Source: Unio delphinus
Taxonomy: Eukaryota; Mollusca; Bivalvia; Unionida; Unionidae
Length of the DNA stretch: 64,000 nt
Assembly (NCBI GenBank): GCA_029339505.1
Contig: JAQISU010000041.1
Coordinates: 5,141,001-5,205,000, forward strand
Direction: 5' to 3'
The position numbers were made by a program, and so were the translations under genes. The notes under the pieces are model-generated. The model ran no database searches and was not told the DNA's origin. It was given only the letters and a program-made list of their open reading frames with translations. Numbering within the stretch: position 1 is the first letter of the stretch; each line of letters opens with the position of its first letter. Of the stretch, positions 36,272-48,670 are shown in pieces.

Positions 36272-38753
36272 CAGCATCGGTGGTATTAATAGTTACATTA
36301 AACAATAGCTACCAATATTCATTTTTAGTTTTTTAAAGCAACAAAACTGAAAACTTATCAGTGTCTCTTTACAGCGTAAATAAACTTTAGAGTTTTACCA
36401 AAAAAAAAATAATTATTCAATGCTGGCTGCATTTTGGTAAAAAAACCGGTTCAGTTGAACGCAATACTAAATTTATGACTTTTTCTGGTGATCAAGCGTA
36501 GACTCAAGCATGAAAATTGTACAATCTCTGGCCTGAATCTCACTTGTCGAAGGCAGGTCTTGTTCTCTCCACTAAGTAGTAATTTATCAGGTCCTGTATC
36601 AACTGGTCTTTGCTGTCCGTCTTTTCATTTCGAAGGCAACCAGTAATGTAGAGGGTCTTGTTATGATTCAGGACAAAATCACGAACGCAGTCTGTTGTCT
36701 GAACCTACAAGTACAAAGATCAAAAAGTAGATTCTAACAAATGGTCTTACAAAGTGTTTATGCATACATATTATTTTAAAAAGTATATCGGAAATATAGA
36801 GACAGTATCTTAATATTTACAACAAATAAGAAAGAAGAACAAAAAAAGATTCATAGTCAAGTGCTGGTTGTGCATATTATTTTCCCAGACAAATATCTCA
36901 CTGGATGTCGCTGATGGGTAATAAGACCAATCGATATTATGTCTGATTTGATCAATGAAATGTGTCTGCAGACAAAAAAATACAATTCACATTTTGATTT
37001 TGATTTTAACTTTTGTTTGAGAACATATGTAAATGTCTTGAATGAAACCACTTCACTTGATACATACTGATAATATTTTTCACTGCAATTTAAATTCTAC
37101 ACCTTTGATTCCTCTGATTCAAGTTAAATACTTACGAAAACTAATATTTACTTTTTAAATTTACTGTCATGGTCTTTCGATAAATCCCCTTCGAAGTGCT
37201 GACTTCGCATTACAAAAGACCAAATTGACCCCAATCAAAAATATCCCTGTCTACAGATTATCCGTTTCAAAGCTATGATTGCTACCTAGGACACATATCG
37301 GGATACAGAATTAACAAATATTTTCGCACCAACCACAACTGTGTATATTTGATCTAACAATTGATACTGATTTGAACATGTACCATACAGAAAACCACTT
37401 AATTCCATGTAGATTGTTATAGTAATTGATTTTGATTTGTACATGTACATTGTTATAGTAATTGATTTTGATTTGTACATGTACATTGTTATAGTAATTG
37501 ATTTTGATTTGTACATGTACAATACATTTAAATCTAAAAGGTCTCATAAAATCGATGGTTACCTCATCCAGCAGCTGTAGCCAATCAGAATCATATATAT
37601 CCTCGCGACTTCCAGTCACGTTTTCCGGTCCCAAAATCAGACAATCCAGCAATAGGGACGACAAAAAGCGGGGAACAGGTCCTCCGTAAACCAGGGATTG
37701 TCCAATCACCATACCGGCATAGAAATATTCTTTTCTTTTATTGGCTAAAGAAAGAAGTTATGAAAAAATGCATTATACTACGATATGAAAAAAACTTTCA
37801 GTAAAAAATACAAATATATAAGAGAGAGTCATGTAACGGGAATATATTATTTTAGTGTACATTTTTGTACTAGTTTTATATAGTCTCTATGTCATTAAAT
37901 CAGTAAAAACTTTAATCAACTACCTGCAATTTCATGTAACTATAATTTTGTTAAAGAATTTTCTATCTGGTAAACTGACTTTTCGCCCGTTAAGTTCGTC
38001 AGCAACCCCTTGAGCTATCTCTTCAAAGATATTCAAAATCTCAGAATTACCTAATTACTTATTGCGCTTGATAACTCACCCGTCTATTAAAATCAATTTC
38101 CTCTCTGAAAGAAGATCACATTTCACAACGGTACATGAGATATATTTATTATTTGAAATAAAATGAAATTCACAAAATATATCTGTAGAACTAACAAATT
38201 ATTAAAAGGTCAAATAGTGAGGTTTCTTCTTGAACTGAACATAGAACCTTTCATATCTGAAAATCCAATATTCCTTGTTATGATAAAATTAAATTGTGTA
38301 GATTAAGCACATCTGTACTTAAGGCTGGATAAGGCAATACTCAACCCTTACTCCTAATAAACGTGAAATGACGCATCAAGGGAACGAAGAATTCGATAAT
38401 TAGAGATTACATTGACAGGAAATATCAAAACGCTCTAAAATTAGCAATGCGTATATGGAGTTTTCCGAAATTGAAACGACTTCAGCTACAGTTAAGATCA
38501 AAAGAGGCATCATTAACTATTAAAAGTACAAATATAAATGAAATCGTTAAATGTGTTTAATAATTGGGAAGAATACGACAAAAGGTTATTCGAATACCAA
38601 GCTTTAGTAATACAATAAATTATTTATAATAAACTGTTTTAAGTTCCTGCTTCTACTTCTCTTTCGTTAAACGAAAAACAAAAATAAAAATATCATGAAG
38701 AAAGGAAAATGCATTATATTTTATGCACCGTATGAAAAATAAATCGGGAAGTA

Positions 38754-38823
<70 letters not shown>

Positions 38824-41760
38824 GATGACATCTAAATCAACATACATGTTTAACTAATTTCTCGACGTTTAGATAGATTTGTGACCAAATTCAATGTTAA
38901 ATTTTATCTTAATTTAGGAAGTAAAGTTTGTGATACAATATCATTGAAAGTTTCTTAATAAACATATTCAATTGGTTAATTTAGTGTATTAATAATTTCA
39001 GTACGACTTTAGATGGTCATTGCCAATTGAGGAAATAGTCGAAGACAAGTGAGCTAATGTAAATCTTATCATGTCGACATTCATATCGATCTTCATTATG
39101 AAATGAACCCTGATTATCCCAACTGAAAACAATGTCTTTTAATGCCAACGTACATGTAGGACATCAGATGTCAATAGCATTCTACATTTTTACATACATT
39201 CAAATATGGGCACTCTATCCACCTTTACTTAGGTTTTCTTTTCTTTATTTTAATCATACGGTTAAAAAATTACTGATCTGATATGTAATGCATTAATTTA
39301 AAGTATCATATAGTTAAGGGCATTTACTCATCTTAAATTAAATATAAATTGTTGTTTTAAATTGTAATACTATATTTTTTAAACCAACGTCTTTTCAATC
39401 CTGCGTATTGCATGCTCTGTACCTCAATTGTCATCAAGAAACTTCCAGATGAAAATTATCGATCGCTGTGGACTTTTACAATGGTGCCAGATACTACACG
39501 TGGTCGCGACAAAATCATGTCGAGTCTAATAATTACAAGATAGGGTAATACCAATTATGTAATCAATGTGTGTATTGCATTACACCTTAATTTCATCTCA
39601 TCAAAACATCTATCACTTATTTTAAGATTGGTTTTACAGTGTGTACTTCTAGGGGCGTGTAAATAATGATATTCGAAAGGAATATGGATATATGAAGATC
39701 CAAATAAAGTAAATAACTGCCATTTAACGGTAAGATCTTCGAAAGGAATTTGGACATATGAAAATCCAAATAAAGTAAATAATTGCCATTTAAAGGTATG
39801 ATGAATCAAAATCTAAACAATGTCACCCATTACTGAAATGACCGGAGATGAACGCGTACAAAACCAGTATGACTTTTACTACAATAACAAACTAGTTCAT
39901 GCAACCAACCAACGGTAGTTGTATGCAATTTTCTGGAGAATGGCCATACATAGCAACATTGCATATCAAATTGTAAATACCTTGAACATCATAGGAGAGT
40001 AGTTTTCGACCAGACGGTCCCTCGAACAGAGAACAGATTGCCAAATGGTCCATCACAAGCTGGAAATATTCCCTCTTTGGACCTCCAGCGTCTATTGCAC
40101 CTTCCGTATTACCCTCGTCATCTACGAATGTCACGTTAAATCCACGCATTAGGCTGAAGTGTTCCTGGCGAAATTGCTCAAGAGAAGACTCCCATACACA
40201 GGATCGTTTGATGCACAATACAGTGTATCCAGAGTAGCAAAAGTTCGCACGCATTTCAGACAGGATTTCTTCTATTAGCATGCTTGTAGCACATATATAA
40301 CATAAAGTACATTAATTAGACAATGGAGTGTTGCTCAAAAAATTCAGATTCAACATCTGGATCTTGTCGATCCAGAGAATTTAAATTCAAATATTATATA
40401 AAAGACTTCGTTAATTTAGACACTAATAACTTTAAAATTGAGCCACGACTTAAATCATCAAAACAGTTTTGTTGCAGTTGGGACACAAACTAATAATTAC
40501 CTTGAAGTATTTGCACTTTGCAAAGAGGAGGTGCGTTATAATTAAAACAAAGCACTCGTAACGTACTCATTTTTAAATGTTGATTGGTACGTATTTTTTC
40601 TGAAAGGTGTACAAGTTCTATGTTTGTTTCTCTAAAAAGAATAAGTGGATTAATTATTTTGCAGTAATGACTGAAATGAACTTAAGCTTCAATCCCATTC
40701 TGGAAACTATTAAGGTAGGGAAAAATCAAGTAATTTTACTTGTTTTGTGTCGAATTTTCTACACATAGATCGACGAAGTATGTCAAGCAGATGCACACAG
40801 GACACGGAAGGACAGCCACATACACACAGATGTACACAGGGACATAGACGAACAATAACAGACATGCATATTGGGAAAGTATCAGACAAGTAGATAATAC
40901 AGTGGACAAAATCGTATCAATCTAATGCACACCTGATCAAATGGTTAATCGTAGATGATATGCAATACGCCAATTTGATGAGACCTACCTAATATCTGGG
41001 TCACAATTCTCCATTCCTTCCTTTTCCTCATCCAATTTTTCCTCTTGTTCCTCCTCAACTTCGTTAGCCATCCATTCCCCTTCCCTATATATATGATGAT
41101 TAAGTTGCCAAATACGCTGCAGCATATATTCCTTTTTATCAATAATAAATTTACGTAATTTTGTTTCGATCGTATAACAACAGAGATTAGCTTGAAGGTT
41201 TATTTTCGTCTATAAATATATTGTAAGGTTATTGGAGTATGTTAATTTTAACGCAAATTTTCCAAAAAGTCATTACTATCATGCATAACTTAGTGTGTTC
41301 TATAGTGATCCTCTCACCTTCACAATTTCTACTTGAAGAATATAAACTATGCACAGTTCTCATATTTTATTTGTGTGGGGCTTTGCATTTTCCACATTTA
41401 TGGAAATATACTTATGGAAACATACCATATAATGTGTACAACAGTAGCTGCCCCATCTCGATTAAAACTAAAAATATTAATTTGTATTTGCTAAACTGTA
41501 TTTGTTATATATAAAAAATCTAATCTCCTAACATGAAAATTTATAAAATATTAATTTCAACTTTAATTAGATTTCATATCCATCAATGTTATTCAAAAAT
41601 CCGATGGAGGATAAGTTGCAGTTTTTATACTATAAAACATCTTAATTAGGATCACATTTTATACTGTGGTAACGCAGTCTTATTTTGTTTTTATACTACA
41701 CAATAAATAGAACTTACAAACTGAGTTAGTATAAGAGATTTGTCTCTTTCCGACGCTTGT

Positions 41761-41830
<70 letters not shown>

Positions 41831-44800
41831 CTCTATTAGTAAAGCTGAAGAAATAATGCGTTTTGTGCCGTTAAACCTAAGTAAAATTGAACAAAATTTT
41901 AACCTCTTGCTTGAATGGGTCATCGTTACTTTGGTTGACTCCTCTAGCAATACCATAAAATGGGATCATAATTTCCTCCTACCAAGAATTCACCTTTCTT
42001 TAAAATGTGTCATTTGATGTTGTCTACAGTTGTTTAAAGCGAAATGAGGAAACAGTTTTAGTGCATCAGGTGAAGTGTATGGTAAATAATGTGCAATTAA
42101 ACTGATCTTAATTAGTATGTTAAATTGATATAAATTGCAGTACAATAGGCCATTTTAAACTGGGAGTATACACGGGTGTTTGTTTTATCGAGATACTGTT
42201 ATAACAAGTTCATTAGAATATAATATGTTGTTTCATATAATAAAAAAACGTCAATATGCCAACATTAGTACGGCTTCATGATAAGTGCCCTGCACCACAA
42301 CTATTACGATGTGCTGTTAAAAGTTGTGATTTGATCGTATGATGTAGTGTTATCTGTCACTTGAGCAAACACGTCAACGTGACTAAAATTGCTAGCCGAG
42401 GTAATGCTATCTTGAATCCGACAAGTCGTCTCCTAGATACCGTTAGTAAAAATGCTTCGTAAATAGAAAATGGCTCCAACACGTAAAGAAATGACATCTG
42501 ACGTAAAGAACATTTTACTTTGCTGTAAGAAGGACGGCAATGATACTGGATGTATTACCAAATTTATCTCAAAACATTTCAGTTTAAGTGACAGGTCAAG
42601 AGGGTTTGGATTCATGGTGGCAGCTTTGCCATATTGTTTAATGTATAATGTGAAATTTTTGCCATTCTGTAGTATTAAATATGAAATCACGGCGTTAAAC
42701 GTGAAGCACTAAAACGTTTCTAAGACACACATATCAGTTTCTGTAGAGAAGGTTTCTGTCTTTAGTTGATCATATCCAGATCTCATCGAGTCTCTTTCAT
42801 TGTCTCCTCCCCCTCAAAAAAACCCCCAAAAAAGACAAACCATAAGCACAAAATGAAGAACCATACGTTCGAAGATAAGGAATGTTATTAAACTAAGCTA
42901 CAATAAATAATCCATGACTTCATGACAAGTCTTTTTAAAATGTAACATATACAATATGATTGTCGCATATGTGTACAGGAATGGTTGATTCGGATGATGA
43001 TCTGCTTAATGATATCAAAGTTGCAAATTACTCGAACCAAAAATATTGGCTATGTGGAAAATCTGTTTATTACAAGTTTGTTCTTTTATTATCATGGTAT
43101 TTTAATGTATTAAAAACAACCGTTAGCCTGCATCTCATTAAGGTATGCGAGTTCCCTGACATTTTTTTTATCTGCTTTATGCTTACAAAGATGCTGCTAA
43201 ACTTGTTTCAATTGCTCTTTTTAGCACCTCTTCATCGTAACCCGATTTTGTAAACTTACATCCATCATCGTGTCTTTGGAAAATAGATCGGTAAAAATGC
43301 GTTACTTTAATATGCACAAAGAACTGATAATGAACATTAACAAACTAACATCAAATAGAGAATATATCGAAACGCCTTAACAATTAAGAGCAGGAAAACG
43401 AGGATTATACAAAGCATGTATTTCTAAATTGGTTTAACAGTACCTTATTAAAGTCTTGATGTTTTGGTACAGAGTAAGTTTAGTTACAAAAATAAACATA
43501 GAAAACAAGGATAATGGCTCAAAAAGGTTTACAAGTAAAAATGCAATGTTTATAACATTCAAGACCTATTCAGCATGAACAACGCTATGGGGCGCCTTCC
43601 AACCCAAAAAATTTGCTTTGATTAGTTGCGTCATATTCACGAGCCACATTGGGTAGGGGAATCGGGGGTGATGATGATAATGATGACTTCTCAACCAAAT
43701 GTACAAATGCAATATTTGTCCAGCTAATAACTATAGTGAATGATGCTATTAGCTCTTTCACCGCAGGTATCACGTGCTTCAACAGCAATTGATATTGATA
43801 AATATAGCCAGCTAAATGGCAAAAGCCTTTCCTCAAATGAAGGAGTGAAAGCAACAAAAAATTCTGGATTTGCATTGTTGAATCATTATAGAATCATTCT
43901 TTGTAAATCTTAAGGCTAAAACAATGAGATTTGGGCATATAAGTAAATGCACATTTTACCCTATTCTGTTCACTAATAATATCATTGTTTTATTGTGTCA
44001 AAATGATAAAAACTAGTTCTAAAATGCCTTAACACACTTTGGTGCTTTAATTTTACTGTACCAAGTACATGTAATTAGATCACATTTTCATCCCAAATAA
44101 ATTCCTCAGTTAGGCGTCCTTGCTTGCGTTGTTTAGTATTTGAACAATATATCTCCGGTTTACTCACAAACACTTACACCGGCATAGTGTCATAACCTAT
44201 CTTCACGATTCCATTTAGTGTAGTTCTAACTCAATTCGACTTCCAGCGATAATCCAAATCCATAATTATTAAAGAGAGTCGGCTCACCTTTGATTAGCCT
44301 TGATAGTTAACCTGGCTTCATCTCCAAATCTGATCGGCGTTGAATCCTTATTTGCATTAAATCTTAGACGAAACCAAATGTGCACACAGCTCGTTGAGTG
44401 AGAATTTAACGTACCACTTCAGGAAGTATTTTTAGGAAAATGTTCACAAACTGCATATTATTTGAAAGCTCTTAGAAATACGCCTGTCTAAAAATGAGAT
44501 TGTGCATGTTCATACACTAAAACACTCTTTTAGATAGAGAAAAACTAACCTTTCGCCTGAGCCTTGTTGTTGTTGTTGTTCTTCTTCTTCTTCTTCTTCT
44601 TCTTCTTCTTCTTCTTCTTCTTCTATACTTTCGTCCTTTTGCTGCTGGTAATGTCTGGGAGAATAAAAACGCATCTGATAAATGCAAATGCTATATTTTA
44701 AATGAAATTATATTTTATCATTATTCAGTATGGATAAACACCAACGCTTTAAAATATTAACTTGCTACAAACTGTTGTTAAAAATGTATCGTAAATAATT

Positions 44801-47800
44801 TCCTTGTCAATGTAAAGTTTACCATTATTTGTCAAAATGCATCAAGAAAACAACTGACCACAGGGTTATGTAGGCTTGTATCGACCTGACGTTTGCCATG
44901 ATTATAAGTTGTTTACGAGCTTTATCGGATCTGGAAATGAACTTGTTAAATTGGTTATTTATGGATCAGATGGTAGTTTAATCTAGCGAGTCACTGGCTC
45001 TTTACATCATGGTTGAGACTTTAGTTTATTGAAAGATTTAGTTCAGTTATTTATGATTGTCAACAAATCTTTGACCTTGTTGTTTCACTTTCAGTGTAAA
45101 ATAGTCTCGCAACCAATAAAATCATATATAATAATTTTGTTGCATGTAATGTTTAAACTAATCTTTGTAAAGTTCATCAATGTTGCTCAAGCCTGAGCTT
45201 ATCGAATTTAAATTCTAACATGAATATACAAAAAATTGAATTAAAATATGTCATCACTATTTGATTAGTAATAAGAAACATTGCTTCTCTCAAAATTATT
45301 TTTGTCAATCACGTAATCAAGGAACCCATTGTAATCAAGTAACCCTTTTGTAATCACGTAATACTTTTGTAATTAAATAACCCACTTGTAATCAATTATT
45401 AATTGTGTAATCAAATAACCCTTTTGTAATTAGATAACCCTTTTGTAATTAATTAGTAATTGTGTAATCAAGTAACTCTTTTGTAATTAGGTAACCCTTT
45501 TGAAATTAAGTAACCCTTTTGTAATCAATTATTAATTGTGTAATCAAGTAACCCTTTTGTAATTAGGTAACCATTTTTAAATTAAGTAACCCTTTTGTAA
45601 TCAATTAACCTTTTTGTAATTAAGTAACCCTTTTGTAATCAAGTATTAATTGTGTAATCAAGTTACCCTTTTGTAATTAAGTAATCCTTTTGTAATGAAG
45701 TAACCCTTTTGAAGTAACCCTTTTGTAGTTAAGTAGCCTATTATTAATCAATTATTAATTGTGTAATAAAGTATCACTGTTGTAATCAACACAAAGCTTT
45801 ACCAAACAAGTAACCCTTTTGTAATCAAGTAACCCTTTTGTATATAAGTAGCATATTATTAATCAATTATTAATTGTGTAATCAGGTATCCCTTTTGGAA
45901 TCAAGGCAAAGCTTTACCAAACAAGTAACACTTTTGCAATCAAGATTTGCCACCCAAATGTATCACATCAGTTTAAACTACCAACAAAATACAGTTAGGT
46001 CCCTGAGAATCATAACATACATCCAACATGTTGTAAAATGAAGATTTTAAGCTTAATTCACTACGCATCAATATACACTCTTGGGATAAAATTAAGACCG
46101 AGACCCAAATTTCAACGGATTACCATCATTACGAATTATATATGAAATGCAATAAATGCATTAGTTTATAATACATCTTTAACTAGATAATAAATGGTAC
46201 ACACTAAAAAGGGAATGTTCTTAGATCGTTTGAGGAAAATGAGGCCATGTCACCAATATTATCAATTCCCATCCGCGACAAATTGACAACTGTCAATATT
46301 CCAAATAACATTGTCATCAACACTTCCGTCCAAAAAGCTAAAACGTAGTCCCAAACTATTTTTCTTCCAGGGATGATTTCTGCAGAGGACACGACTGACA
46401 AAATACGCTATAGGATACTCGGTACTAAACTTTTCAATAAATGCTAACCAGTCTAGAAATTGCTTATTGGGTCGTTACTGTTTGATAATAAAAATTATAT
46501 TTTATTTCTAGCCCCAAAAGGAAACACAGTGTTTTATTGATGTAATTTCAGTCCTTGTACAGACTTCACTTTGGAACTCTCATTAATGAAATTAGCATCT
46601 GATTATTTATGTATTTATAACACATGCACGTCAACAAAATGTCGAGGGTCACGGAGTTTTGTCTAGTCAGAGGCTAACATAAAGGAAGGTCTATACTGAG
46701 AAATATGTTTCTTATCATGAAGGTTTGAAAATTGAACGTTATTGACGTTTTGATAATATAGTCTTTCCAAATGTTTACTGTGGGATCTGAATTAATAAAG
46801 TCCTATAAATGTTTCCCCTAGTGCTATGTTGGTTTGTTTGTTGTTGTTGGGGGTTATTTGTTGTCCTAATCGGTCTTGTCGTAAGAATTTCCAGCATGAT
46901 GTCCCACCCAGTCACATTATTCTAATACCAGATCGACCAGTCCAAACACTAACCTCTTAATGCGGAGCACCTAGAGAAGCAGATGTTAGTACCCTTTTAT
47001 AAGATTTTATATGACTCGGCCTGGGTTGGAACCTGCAGCCTCCTGCATCTGAGGACATTCTTTTACACAGAGCAGTAAGTACATCTTTCCGCATATTACA
47101 AAAGTTAATAATTAAAGCTAAAAGTTGATAACTTTACTATACACTATACATCAAGTAATATAGTTTTAATGGCATGAATTACTTTGTAAAGGAGTGTTTT
47201 TTATCAGATCAAATGCTTGCAATTTGTAAAAACAAAGCTCCCATTATCCAGGATTTGGGCATTCGGAACATTTATCAAACGTTGCTACATACTACACGCT
47301 TACATACATGCATACTTATAAGTCTTTCCTCCAGGTCATTGTAAACTAGAGCTTTGCCAGATACAGTGACATTGTGACACTATTTTTTCCCATTCTTTGC
47401 ATTAAATGATGTAGAGGAAACATCAAGTTTGTGCTTGACAATCCTAAATATCATAAAACTAACCATGAGTTTAACATCTATATCTGAATCATTCAATAGG
47501 AGATTTTAAAAAAAACTTACAAAGATGATCCGATTTTAAAGAAACATTTAGCTGTTTAGTACACATGACCTAAAACTAAATTGCATAGTCTCATCGTTGT
47601 AATAGTTTTCGTTCATGTGTAGTTCTTATCTGAATTGGTAAAGACTGTGTTAAATCTTTATATCAAAATTCTTGAAGTTCACTGTGTGTGTGCAAAATTG
47701 CTTAAACAGTACTATCTTCATTTGATTTATGTTCACCTTCCAATCCATGCATTTCTTGTTTTTCTCCTACTTAGAATTGTAAACGCGAAACTGCATTTTC

Positions 47801-48612
47801 TTGTTTATGCAATACAAACATTTTAAACAGTTTCTAAGAGAATGAATAAGTATGGCTTTCATATAACATATTATAGAAACCCTGAGTTTTCCCCTATTTC
47901 AACACACTTTAATACCAATAATCACTCTATTTTTCTTTCATGGATATTTCGCTTGGTGACATGAATAGAAGACGCTTATTGAATTCATTATTTAGATACT
48001 TTGTATCCTAATGGCCTTAATATCATTACATTATTTAAAAGTGTATAATTTGTTTTAATTGATCAATTGTATAACCTTTATAACAATATGATTATATGTA
48101 TGATTGTTTGTCTCTATTTGATTTTATTTTTTTAAATAATTATTTGAGAGAAATTAGTCAGCATAAGATGAGCCTCCAAATTTTTGTTATAGCTCTATGT
48201 CCTTAAACAAACTAATTGAAAAAAATCGAAAACCAACAAGTTTTATAAAATTCAACAAGCAATTTATTTCCTTAAAGCACAAAATCGAAATGTAAACAAA
48301 TCACTTACTGTATTAAAAATTAAGAACATAAGTCCTAACGATTTGAGTTTTCAATAAAGTTTAGTGGTATTCTAAACTAAATCCAACGGTGAAAGTGTTG
48401 ATGTGGTTTGATGATCTGAAAAGTAATGATGTGCCAACAATCCTTATCTGAATTAACTATGAATCCATATACTTGATTACAATGGGTTACTTGATTACGT
48501 GCCATGAATATTATTTATATTATTTTAGTTGAACCCTTTGAATTTGCAGCGAAAACCTAATTTGAATTAAACAAGCTCAAGCCCAAATGAAATACTGGGC
48601 ACAATAGAGGGT

Positions 48613-48670
<58 letters not shown>

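Noticed and set aside
41239..41514. Possible donor AAG|GTGAGA near 41,317 on the minus strand
   Set aside because: The phase used by the gene's other small exons gives an immediate stop codon (TGA) before the donor.
43585..43875. 96-codon minus frame; the part after TTATTAG starts in the gene's phase and runs to a stop (..NQSKFFGLEGAP)
   Set aside because: The phase fits an alternative last exon of the HECT gene, but the acceptor is weak, there is no UIM or other motif, and nothing else supports it.
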